Source: Lota lota
Taxonomy: Eukaryota > Chordata > Actinopteri > Gadiformes > Lotidae
DNA: 64,000 nt
Reading direction: 5' to 3'
Assembly (NCBI GenBank): GCA_026745465.1
Contig: JACYXH010000696.1
Span: 1 to 64,000, forward strand
Shown here: positions 32,063-42,358 of the stretch, one piece after another
Numbering within the stretch: the first letter of the stretch is position 1
Layout of the letters: each line of letters opens with the position of its first letter
Made by a program: the position numbers and the translations under genes
The notes under the pieces: generated by a model
What the model saw: the letters and a program-made list of their open reading frames with translations, nothing else
Database searches by the model: none
Told to the model about the DNA's origin: nothing

Positions 32063-32395
32063 TTAACCACCTCTTGAGAAAAGGCTGGTAATCAAGGGTA
32101 TTGCAACACTCAACAATGGCAACAAAAAACCCCCGGTCTGATTAATAAGTCTTTTCTTTTTAGAGATCAACACCTTCTTACTAGCCATCAGCCTGATGTC
32201 CTTTTTTTGTTTCTGCAGTCTTTTGTGCATACGGGGGGACAACGGTATCCGGCCTTGTAAAATGTTCAAAGCTATTTCACACAGAGCTTTGATAAAATCA
32301 TCGTTGGCTGTACGTAGAATAACTTTCCGTAGAGCTGGCGGTGCTTTATATAACAGCTTCAGACGGTCACTGTTTCTGGTTATGCGTGACGACAT
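32063..32395 (-). CDS. Small basic Polinton protein with C-terminal hydrophobic segment
   Basis: 110 residues. It opens RNSDRLKLLYKAPPALRKVI and continues with IKALCEIALNILQGRIPLSP, a highly basic stretch (KRLQKQKKDIRLMASKKV) and a C-terminal hydrophobic helix (GGFLLPLLSVAIPLITSLF). I recall this architecture as common in animal Polintons and adintoviruses, without known function. The basic part plus membrane-like tail could suit a core or membrane-active virion protein. Packed between the ATPase and the 276-residue gene. Intact. Confidence 0.78.
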   Translation of the reverse strand: MSSRITRNSDRLKLLYKAPPALRKVILRTANDDFIKALCEIALNILQGRIPLSPRMHKRLQKQKKDIRLMASKKVLISKKKRLINQTGGFLLPLLSVAIPLITSLFSRGG

Positions 32396-32408
32396 TGTTT
32401 ATAGCTAA

Positions 32409-33089
32409 TCACTTTAACGGCTGGGTGTAGACAACTTGTCGGTCCGATAAAATAGCTGTTCTAAGCCTCATGTGGTCAGGTGTCTTGGCTTTAAAGTCAA
32501 CTAACAAATAGCCATAAGGTAAACAAGTAGCATCGTTAAAGGACTCCACAAAATACTTTGTCTTACAAGGAAACATCTGCCTAGCTATTAACAAAATCTG
32601 ATGTTTGTCACGGGGGTTTTTAAACAATACCATGTAATTCGTGTTTAAACTTATTGTTCTACTAGCTTTACCTTGCATGAATAAATTCTGTACCAGATAC
32701 ATACAGCTTAGGTTACGATGGTGTACATATTTGGTAAAAACATGTTGAACCTCTAAATTATTGCTAGCATCATTCATCAAGTCATCAATAATGAGAAGAT
32801 TTCTCATATGAGGAGGCAAGAGTGTATCATCGCATAGAGATGCGGGGATCCCCTCCACAAAGTGAATGGCCCTTATTTTTAACAATTCATCATACATAGG
32901 TTGCCAACATGAATAAATGTAGACTATACGGTCAATCTTTTCTGAAAATATCCGATCTGCGTTTTCGATCACGGTTTTGACAAAGTAGGTCTTTCCACTG
33001 TTTGAGGGACCTGATACCACCATACTGAATGGATGCTGAAGCCGGGGGTCAAACATTTCACACTCTACCTTCTTCTGTCTAGTAGCCAT
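32409..33089 (-). CDS. ATP: FtsK/HerA-type genome-packaging ATPase
   Basis: 226 residues. The start ATG at 33089 overlaps the end of the polymerase gene, so the two are read from one unit. Walker A is GPSNSGKT (residues 27-34), Walker B is LLIIDDLM, and a sensor-like LVQNLFMQG follows. The DPRLQHPFSMVVSGP lead-in is typical of the A32-like packaging ATPases of Polintons and NCLDVs, which drive DNA into the capsid. All ATP-binding residues are present. Confidence 0.92.
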   Translation of the reverse strand: MATRQKKVECEMFDPRLQHPFSMVVSGPSNSGKTYFVKTVIENADRIFSEKIDRIVYIYSCWQPMYDELLKIRAIHFVEGIPASLCDDTLLPPHMRNLLIIDDLMNDASNNLEVQHVFTKYVHHRNLSCMYLVQNLFMQGKASRTISLNTNYMVLFKNPRDKHQILLIARQMFPCKTKYFVESFNDATCLPYGYLLVDFKAKTPDHMRLRTAILSDRQVVYTQPLK

Positions 33090-36000
33090 AAGGAAGTGTG
33101 GTATAATCATCAAAGACCCTGCGCTTGTTGTAAACCACACGAAGGCGTTTCATCACTGTGGCGTTTTTAAGCTGGAGCCTCTTCTTATCCCTCTGTATGG
33201 TATCTACTTTGGTGATAAGCTCTCTGTCCATAGGCTGATGTGTCACAAAACCATGTACTAAACTCGTGAGTGTCTGTTGGGTGACAACTTCAGCATTTTT
33301 AGCATTTAAAGTAACACCCTTGCATTTGATGGATGTCTTGTTCTGATGTGTGTGGTAGGCATAGCATTTAGGACCTGTAGAAACATACTCTGTGATGTAA
33401 TCTTCCTGCTCAGTGTCAAACACTTCCCCATCGTTTAGCTCATCTGTCAAGTCCCCCAGGTATGGGCCTGTAGGAGGCACCGCTTCACCCCTGCCAGAAA
33501 CAAAAATGATACTGTCTGTGTCACAGTACAGGACACGCTCTTGCAGTTTTTCTAGAAGATCGTATAGCATAAGCCTAGCGTGGGCTGTAGTCACAGCCCC
33601 CACAACCACGTTAACATCTCGAGCCCTAGAGAGTCGTGCATCTTTGTGTTTCCACTGCACCATAGCGATGTCATCAGAGATGAAGCAAAAGTGACTGACA
33701 TGGTAGCTGTCGCTGAACATTAGCTGGGTAAACCTTTCAGGCTCAGAAATTAACTCACATGTCGGCAGATCTGTGCGCAACGAAAAGCGACCCCACAAAC
33801 TGTTCAGAATTAGCTTGTTACAACTACGCATGGCTTTGTTTACGATCATGTTGCCCGGATCTAACTGAATGCCTTCCTTGGCATAGTAGTTTGTCACATA
33901 CAACTGACGTTTCGCCTCAGTGTCCACTGTGCTGGGGTATCCTGAAGCCTCCTGCTTACACTTTAGAAACGTTTTGACATAGCCTTTAAACAAATCATCC
34001 GACTGTTTAGGGTAATGCCACACCTCGTGCATCTGTGTTATCAGATACCCCTTTTCAACAGCCTTCTGCAGCTCGAAAGACACCCACGTGCCAGTCAATG
34101 CCCTCTCATCACAGCTGTGATGGCATTCGCTAGTCTGGTTTAGATTGTCTGTACATGTGCGGCAGAGGGGGAACATCAACTTCCCGTTGCATCTGTATGG
34201 TAAAACAGGGTGGTATAGACCTCTAGGGGGCAGCACAGTACATTTAACAATACCAAAATATTTGTCAATGGACTCAAAATCTCTGAAGATGATTTCAGGA
34301 TGCCCTACAGGATAAGGACAGCGGGCCTGCACAGTAGGGTAGAGTGATGTGAAGTCATAGTAACGTATTTTCTCACCAGGTTCAATCTTGTGGTACAACT
34401 TGATGGCGTTTGTGCGCCCCCCATAGAGAGAATCACGAGGATCGATCCTGCTCTGGAGCTTCAGAGTCGACAAAAATGTCTGCAGCTCAGCATCATCTTT
34501 TTTCTGTCTACTCCACTCACATTCCCAGATGACAACAACACTTAAGTCATGATCTCTTTTGAGGGCTGAGACTTTAAACGTAAATTGCCTTCTCATCTCA
34601 CCATAGGTGATCTTTGTGACAGGGTTAACATGAGCCGATTGGTAACATTGTTCACAGCCGTGATAGAAACATCCTGCAAACTCATAGGCAGTGTGTGTGC
34701 TCGGGGCATATCCATCTAGGAAGAAGGGGCCATATTGAACTTCACCCTGATTGAGAGCATGATGAATCTCCAGTTTATGGATATGGGACAGATGTTCTAG
34801 CCACTGTATGGATACATTAGAGTACGTCTTGTGCTGTTTCACATAGACGCCATCGTATGTCAATGCCAATGTGTTCTCTGGTAAAAACGATGTTTTGTAT
34901 ACGGCCATACACGCTGATGCCAGAGTGGTGTATGCAAAAGGATCAACTTCTGCACATGCCATGAAACTCTCTCGGTAGATTCCACATGCTTTGCGCAGAA
35001 TCACCACGTCGTTGACCCCGTAACGACGCAACTCCTTCTGGAAGTTGAAGGTACGGTGACACACTGTTCTGTACCATGTGATGAATTTAACCTTATCATC
35101 AGAAGTCATAGAGTCAAAACCATAATACGAGGCATCAGGGTAAGAACCTATGTAGAACTCATGCTCCCTGGTGTTGAATTTATGTGGAAAATAGCCTTTT
35201 ACCACGTCATCAAAACCAAGAGCAGACGGCGTTTTAGCCAGACTCATAGGGAGAAAGCTAAACGAGTCGATCCATCTCTGCTGGTATGACTTATCAATCA
35301 TTAGGATAACTCTACTGCCTCGCATGGTCAGTAAGGGCGTAATACCCTGTTTGGTGAAATAATCCAACATGATGTAGCTGTCAAATCCAGATGCATTGTG
35401 TGCTATGAATGTATGATATTTGTATCGTATTGTTCTATAGCGCTTGACAAACTTTGCAACACAATCTACACCACTAGCATACCACTTCTGGCCCTCAAAC
35501 GACATAGCTGACACAAAGTGTGCTTCGTGTCTATCCTCATGATAGCGTGTCTCAAAATCATAACAAATGTAATTACTTTTTGGGGCTTCAGAAGTAAGAG
35601 GCTGAATGTAGCACTCATGATCTGTATCACTGATTAGCTCTTCACCACAATGCTTGCACTTTTCTGTACAACACCGATGGGCATTATCACTAGTCTTACT
35701 ACGGGCTACAAGATACTGTCTACAACACTTGTCGCAATACTTGGCATGGTTACAGGGTACTGTGCCGTATGCTGCTGACTTTTGTTTGTGAGTGTCATAA
35801 CAGTGCTTTGAACGACAAATACGACAACAGTCCTTACACTTTATCGTACTGCCTCCTCGCCCTTTACATACTGTCAAGCAGACATTGCAGTACAATATAC
35901 ATCTGTGCATTTGAACTGACTGACATGTTTTGTAACAATATTCACACACATGTTGTGCACCGAAGAAAGCAGTCTTGTTTTCTATGAGATGGTAGTGGTG

Positions 36001-36165
36001 GTCATGTAGGTACAGCCAGATTGTTTTTGGGTGCTGTTCAGGATGGGTCTGAAACATGTCTAGCTTCTTGAAAGTAGCATTGTGATGAAATACCAATATT
36101 TTTGCATCTATATGCTTCTCAAAATTGGATACATCAGAAAAACCAACCTGATGACTTAACCTAAC
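33079..36165 (-). pseudogene. PolB: Protein-primed DNA polymerase B, main part (other frame from its N-terminus)
   Basis: About 1,000 residues. A cysteine-rich zinc-binding region (CEYCYKTC, CNVCLTVC, CKDCCRIC) leads in. The 3'-5' exonuclease has YICYDFETR and HNASGFDSY. Polymerase motif A, YYDFTSLYPT, is at about 34330-34360; motif B, KLILNSLWG, near 33790-33820; and motif C, YCDTDSIIF, near 33500-33530. The first in-frame ATG is at 36057, but homology starts further upstream, and the N-terminal region continues in a different frame at 36156-37247. The change sits in a five-base tandem repeat (AGGTT) at about 36160-36177; an odd number of units would explain it. Programmed frameshifting or RNA editing cannot be excluded. 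Confidence 0.88.
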
Positions 36166-37247
36166 CTAACATAACCTAGGGCTGTGTGTAATTCTAGGGC
36201 ATATGCCATTTTAGCATGTTCAGACGCTGACCCCACTTTAGCCATCAGCTCATCAGTATGAAAATGTGCTAAACATAGGGAGAAACACAGATTGTTGTGT
36301 GTGTTGTTGGGTGTGTGGAGACTTAGTTTTTTCTTGCGTATGATTTCGTCATAGGGTATGGATTTTAGCTTGAGACGGGTGCCCCCCCTTTTATTATGAG
36401 CACACGTGATAACAAACTCTAGGGCATCGTCTGTCAAACTTGTGTCATTACTCTGTATGACCTGGGCTATCTGTTCTAAAAACAAATCAGCATCGTAATC
36501 GTCCCCAACCGTGAGTACAGCCTGTACATCACTGGCCAGTGACGGACCCCGCAGGGTGACGTTTAAAACGCTTCCACTATCAGTACTCTGAGTGCACTGT
36601 GTTATTACATCTGACAGCCGCTCTCTGATAAAATTAGGCACTTCTTCTAAATTTTCCAGAGGGATGCTTCTTAGATCTACAGGCTGTCTAACCTCAAAAC
36701 CATTAAAGTAGGGGAATGATCGTATATGTGACTCATCTCTAGACCCCTCATCAGAGAGAACACCGCCAGTCTGTATAAATACATCCTCATTTACATCAGA
36801 CGTAGCATGCACATCATCATCATCATCAGACCTACATCCAACCTGTTTTGGATCTTGCTCTACACACCTCATGGCCACCACCACCTCAGTACCCTCGTCA
36901 ACACTATCACCATTAGCACAGCTGTCGGCATACGTTGGGCCATCCATACGCTCTATATGACGGCTTCTCTGGTCAGTTTTGACTATAGACTCTCGAGCCC
37001 TACGCATATACCCCTCCATCCTTTTAAAAACAGACGCATATAGCTGATCGGATGGGAGTACCGAATCATGGTCGCAAAGCCTATGATCCTGTTGGGGATC
37101 ACCATCAAAACTACGCAGCATCTCCTCAAGACACGCATCCATAATGTTTCCATTCTCAACAACATCACTAGACTCAGGTACACTGCGTTTACATCTCTTC
37201 TCGGGGTTGCCGTCTACAGATTTGAATTTTCTTTTTCTGGGGCTCAT
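36156..37247 (-). pseudogene. PolB: DNA polymerase B, N-terminal region
   Basis: 363 residues from ATG 37247 (MSPRKRKFKSVDG, with a basic nuclear-signal-like start). After an acidic, low-complexity middle it reaches the conserved segment LKLKSIPYDEIIRKKKLSLH followed by NNLCFSLCLAHFHTD, which in other Polintons is continuous with the zinc-binding and exonuclease region now at 33079-36165. The frame ends at 36156 inside the AGGTT repeat. A TA dinucleotide run (37269-37310) sits in the upstream region. Confidence 0.8.
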
Positions 37248-37264
37248 TGTGTATTTATAGTTAT

Positions 37265-37314
<50 letters not shown>

Positions 37315-37558
37315 TATAATAAAACGTCTATATGTAACGCATGCCTGCACAACCAACCACCCAAAAAATAAATAAAATAAAAAATAAAAAATAAAAAAAT
37401 AAAAATTAAACAACACCAATAATATTATTTTAAAAACTATTTAATAAAAAGAAAACGCCATAGAAAAAAGAAAACAGCTGTACCAAAAGTTAAAAACAGA
37501 TATTTTTAATCCACATCAATGTATTTCAAAATGCATCTGTATCAGACCTGATGCCTAT
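37315..37558. other. AT-rich spacer between polymerase and coiled-coil gene
   Basis: Poly-A/AATAAA-rich DNA. On the minus strand it probably holds the coiled-coil gene's 3' end and the polymerase promoter. No gene seen. Confidence 0.5.
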
Positions 37559-38917
37559 TCACATGAGTCTCTTAAGCATTGTGTTTTTTGCAATGTTTTT
37601 CTGCATGCCTTGGATGATTACCATCATACCCTCAATAGTGGCGTTATGGTCACGCACCGTTTTAGCCACATACACCCCCTTGCTATAACGATGATGCATC
37701 ATCCGTGCCTGTATATCGACATGAGCCCTTAAATCATTCACCGTCTTTACTAGGGTGTCAACAGTAGTAAGTAAACCATTCACCGTCTTTCCCTGTATGT
37801 CAACAGTAGCAAGTAAACCATTCACCGTCTTTCCCTGTATGTCATATAAAGACTTCAGCCTAGCATGGTCCAAGTTGCATTGCTCTGACCTGTTTTCTTG
37901 AGGCCGTGTAGCTTCTTGGACAGAATGCACAACAGAGTTGTTGTTGTGGGTAATCGCTGTCCCCTGGTGAGCCTGTCCCTCCGAGGTAACTGCAGTTATG
38001 ACGCTAGGGGGCTGGTCCTCTCCAAAGTCGTTGGCATCCCAGAATTTGATTTCTTCGTCCGTCCACAGTTCGGGCTGGGAGTTCAGATGAGCGCCACCAC
38101 GGCCTGTGTAATCGTTATCTGTTCGAAACATGGGATGAATATATTAGTGTGTTATCTAGCGGAATAGTGAATAGTTTTACAGTAAAATGGCTTACCATGA
38201 GCTGCAGTCAGACAATGAGACACGTCTTGATGGTCTGCCGTCTTCTCATGCACCACTTCATGAACCGAGGGTTCGACAGCTCCAACGGGTTTGCTAGCGA
38301 CTAGTGTTAGTATCTGTTGGATCGTGTCATCGGTTAGCTGTCCGTATCCCCGGCTTCTGATGGCTATCGGTGGAGGTAATGTATTTGTTAAAACAGATGG
38401 CCCTGTTTTTATACCTCTTACATACCGGGGTTTGGACTGTTTAGCTGCATGAAAAAAAGCATAAGACCGATAGAAAAACACATTAGAACAAACACATATA
38501 GTTATAGCATCGTATAACAGCAATTATCATTTATTAAACATAAAACATGTTTTGTTAGCTTACCACCGCTAGTAGACGCCCCCTCGTTGGTTTTAAAGTT
38601 AGCCACCTTGGTATCAGCTCGTTGATTCTTCCTCACATACGGTGTATCAAACAAACCTACCACATAACAGGTAACCAATCAGTCACCTAGTATATGCATG
38701 TATAAACGATAATGAATAGCATAATATGGGTATATGATTACTACATACATGCGCGGTGATCCTCAGGATACCTCTTAGAGCCAACCGTATCCTCTTTGTC
38801 ACCTAACAATGTACAACTTTATCAGACAAATATAAGACAGTTACACAGTGGCATTGACCTGATATGTATAATGATATGACTATGTTTTAGGATATACTCA
38901 CAGTAGATTAACGGCAT
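37559..38917 (-). CDS. Five-exon Polinton gene encoding a coiled-coil, repeat-bearing protein
   Basis: Minus-strand exons 38902-38917, 38749-38802, 38564-38656, 38196-38444 and 37559-38118 join through four GT-AG introns (99, 92, 119 and 77 bp). All are phase 1 and give one 323-residue frame. The start is in a perfect GCCACCATG context, with a TTATAA-type box about 45 bp upstream. The N-terminal half is basic and proline-rich (AKQSKPRYVRG, NTLPPPIAIRSRGYG). The C-terminal exon has an acidic stretch, then a tandem repeat (DIQGKTVNGLLATV, DIQGKTVNGLLTTV, a degenerate third) predicted as coiled coil. Trimeric coiled coils occur in viral fibres, but nothing specific identifies this as one. Function unknown. 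Confidence 0.72.
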
Positions 38918-38939
38918 GGTGGCAGTTTAGATCTCTGTT

Positions 38940-38985
38940 CCGTTCAAAAACATGTGTCTTATAAAGAGATGTCGGCCTGCTCTCG
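38940..38985 (-). promoter_or_regulatory. Probable promoter of the five-exon Polinton gene
   Basis: CTTTATAAGAC on the minus strand at about 38957-38968, roughly 45 bp before the start codon and 90 bp inside the right repeat. Confidence 0.4.
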
Positions 38986-39054
38986 TCTACACAGCATATC
39001 ATTGCGTAACGCCTCCCTAACTATAACCCTTGTTCATTGGTTCTAAAACAAAAC

Positions 39055-39106
39055 GTTTGATTTCATTGTATGTCGACAACCAATACCCTATGTTTGAAAA
39101 CCCCGC

Positions 39107-39163
<57 letters not shown>

Positions 39164-39585
39164 ACACACCATCCCATAAACACCTCTCCACGCTTGACCC
39201 CCACCCTTTCCCCATGCCCCCCCTTTTTAAGATAGCCCCTGTTTAATCCTTTCCCCTCAGACACACCGGAGCCACACACTCACTTCCGGAGCCTCAGACA
39301 CACCGGATCCTCAGGCAACGCAGGCAACGCAGGCATCACAGGCATCACAGGCATCACAGCCACTTCCGGAGCATTCTGCCTATTCTAACTAAACGGATGT
39401 TTAACAAAACGGATGTTTAGCAGGAATACAACTTCCGTTTGCTCAACATGGTTAACATTGGGCAGCAGCGGTCAACACCGGTCAACACTGGGACAGACCG
39501 GATGTTGTATGTGTGGTTTCCGCTTTGATCTGACCTATGACCTGGGTGTGGCTTTTGCTCTAAAGGGGGTTGCTTATATACTACT
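39055..39585 (-). repeat. Polinton right terminal inverted repeat
   Basis: Inverse of 24000-24535 with a CA run at 39110-39162 and the tandem GCAACGCAGGCATCACAGGC block. The end CTTATATACTACT is at 39585, followed by GGTGCA. Confidence 0.93.
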
Positions 39586-39689
39586 GGTGCAATACTGCCT
39601 TCCATCGGCTTGATGAACAGACATTATGAGCATGGCGTAGGGAACTGTTTTAATAGGGTGCTCGTTCAAGTATGAAACTCTGCCTGACT

Positions 39690-39691
39690 GC

Positions 39692-39725
<34 letters not shown>

Positions 39726-39773
39726 GCCCCGTGGTAAACTTACACACACACACACACACACACTGGCCCCGTG

Positions 39774-39812
<39 letters not shown>

Positions 39813-39933
39813 CCTTGTGATACACCTACACACACACACACACTGGCCCCGTGGTACACCTGCACACACACACACACACACACACTGGCCCCGTGGTACA
39901 CCTACACACACACACACTGGCCCTGTGGTACAC

Positions 39934-39970
<37 letters not shown>

Positions 39971-40305
39971 CCTTGTGATACACCTACACACACACACACT
40001 GGCCCTGTGGTACACCTACACACACACACACACAGACTGGCCCTGTGGTACATCAACACACACACACACACGCACTGGCCCTGTGATACACCTACACACA
40101 CACACACTGGCCCTGTGACACACCTACACACACACACACACACTGGCCCTGTGGTACACCTACACACACACACACACTGGCCCTGTGGTAAACCTACACA
40201 CACACACACACACACACTGGCCCTGTGGTACACCTACACACACACACACACACACACTGGCCCTGTGGTACACCTACACACACACACTGGCCCTGTGGTA
40301 CTGAA
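39690..40305. repeat. Compound CA microsatellite/minisatellite
   Basis: At least 15 CA runs separated by TGGCCCTGTGGTACACCTA or variants. Frames across it are artefacts. Confidence 0.92.
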
Positions 40306-40344
40306 TTTACGAGCAGTCGTGAATATTATTAATTTCAAGATGAT

Positions 40345-40855
40345 CTAGGAGATGAACGACACACAAGCCAACACACGGACACAGGTTCACGCCTTCTTGG
40401 CGCCATTATGTAGAAGAAGAATAGCGTAGTCAATACCACAGAAGAAGAATACACAAGCCAATACACGGACACGGGTTCACGCCTTCTTGGCCCCATTATG
40501 TAGAAGAAGAATAGTGTAGTCAATACCACAGAAGAAGACCACACAAGCCAACACGGACACAGGTTCACGCCTTCTTGGCCCCATAATGTAGGAGAAGAAT
40601 AGCGTAGTCAATACCACAGAAGAAGACCACACAAGCCAACACACGGACAAAGGTTCACGCCTTCTTGGCCACCTTAAGTAGAAGAAGAATAGCGTAGTCA
40701 ATACCACAGAAGAAGACCACACAAGCCAACACACGGACACAGGTTCACACCTTCTTGGCCACCTTAAGTAGAAGAAGAATAGCGTAGTCAATACCACAGA
40801 AGAAGACCACACAAGCCAACACACGGACACAGGTTCACGCCTTCTTGGCCCCCAA
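40345..40855. repeat. 87-90-bp minisatellite
   Basis: About five and a half units containing AATAGCGTAGTCAATACCAC and ACACAAGCCAACACACGGAC. Unit spacing is 90, 90, 87 and 90 bp. No coding function. Confidence 0.9.
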
Positions 40856-41356
40856 CTGTCATGTGTGTCAGCACTTAACCTCTCCTGCTCGGTCAGCTGC
40901 TAACTATTTCTGATGCCTGAATGTTTACCTGCAACACGTGCACTAATGCCCCCGATAACGTGCACTTTACAAATCAATCACGTGCCTCAGAAAGGACCAG
41001 ATGGAGAGTTATGGGGAAAACATCTGGATTCATTTACACGGTGACCTCAAAGTCAGCAGGCTGTGACGGGGTCATGGGGATCAATTTAAACCCTAGCCGG
41101 CACCAACTTGGTTCCCTAGACTCTATACAACTAACTGTATAAACACTGTGCATCGCTAACCATGTATCTACTAGCAATTAGGATTCCCTATAGAGGATGA
41201 CTTCAGAAGAGAGCATACGGCTAAATAATATGTGCGTAAATAGCGCAAATATCCCAGAATGCAAAGCACTCGCAGAAGAACGGCAAGAAAAATGGGGCAG
41301 GAAAGTGTGGCGATGTGTTGTGCAGTGACGGTGAAAGTGTGAATGAAAGTACACAC

Positions 41357-42304
41357 CCATGCGGCCGTCTTGTGGAGGGCTGATCTGTGACAGGCTGGTG
41401 TCAGGCTGGGAGACAGAGGAACAGCATCCATAGTAAACAAGCAATGCAAACCTTCAAATGCTCATTTACACAACATGATCGGATGAACTTTAACCATCAA
41501 ACATTTGGATCCTAAATGTCCCAGCAGAAGTAAAGAGCATTTTGTTTTATTTTTGTCTTGAATTGTAAAAACTAAATGTACACACAACTGTTGTCGTTTA
41601 ATAAAGGGCACAAAATGGTTTCGGTAAAAAAAACGGTAAAAGTCTAATTTACCGTTGAAGTGTTGAAACGACACAAATCAATTCTTACCTTTTTGAACAG
41701 ATGTCTTCCATCCGATTCCATGTGGTCCACCCTGACAGACACAAATCCCACTCATCAGCCTTGCTTGGTTAACGGGCCTTATTCACTAGCGGCCATCTGG
41801 TTGTAAACGCTAGCTTGGTGGGTAACTGAATGCGGTATTCTGCTTTCAGTTCCCCATCACGCTAGCCATCTATCTTGGACACAATTCAGTTAAATTGCGT
41901 TGTGAATGTTCTCTGTCTTGTGTCAGTACAGTACAACGATATATAATACACTGTATCTACATCGAGTAATCAGATGAACCGTGAAGACAGATGATGGCCC
42001 CTGAGGCATGATATTCATACTCATATCCACCACAGGATTTCTATGGTGGCTGGCCTCAGAATGATGTACTAATGTCATGTTGAGTAGAAACGAGAACATT
42101 TGTTTCAGAAATCCGGTTAGTCGATCACCCCTGTGTCAACGTCCCATGCAAAATTAAAAAAACATATTCTCAACCGGCCCAGCAAGAAAAGTGTGCTTAT
42201 TCAGGTGTGTGTGTGTGTGTGTGTGTGTGTGAGTGTGTGTCTATCTGAATGTGTGTGTGAGTGAGTGAGTGAGTGAGTGAGTGAGTGAGTGAGTGAGTGA
42301 GTGA

Positions 42305-42358
<54 letters not shown>

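Larger units (their letters stand above)
24000..39585. mobile_element. Complete Polinton/Maverick (adintovirus-like), 15,586 bp
   Basis: Bounded by inverted repeats starting AGTAGTATATAAG on each strand and by a 6-bp target duplication. It encodes the full Polinton core: protein-primed DNA polymerase B, retroviral-type integrase with chromodomain, packaging ATPase, adenain-like protease, minor and major capsid proteins, plus accessory genes. Rightward genes fill 24.8-31.0 kb and leftward genes 31.2-38.9 kb. All core frames are open except a frame change inside the polymerase. Two further ends of the same family lie in the window (1-1413 and 47088-48487). Confidence 0.97.

Noticed and set aside
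36058..36096. TTG start for the polymerase main frame
   Set aside because: Polymerase homology continues upstream in the other frame, so the start is the ATG at 37247 with a frame break rather than a TTG.
39690..40855. Cysteine/valine- and histidine/threonine-rich frames next to the Polinton
   Set aside because: They are translations of CA runs and the 90-bp minisatellite, outside the element's terminal repeat.
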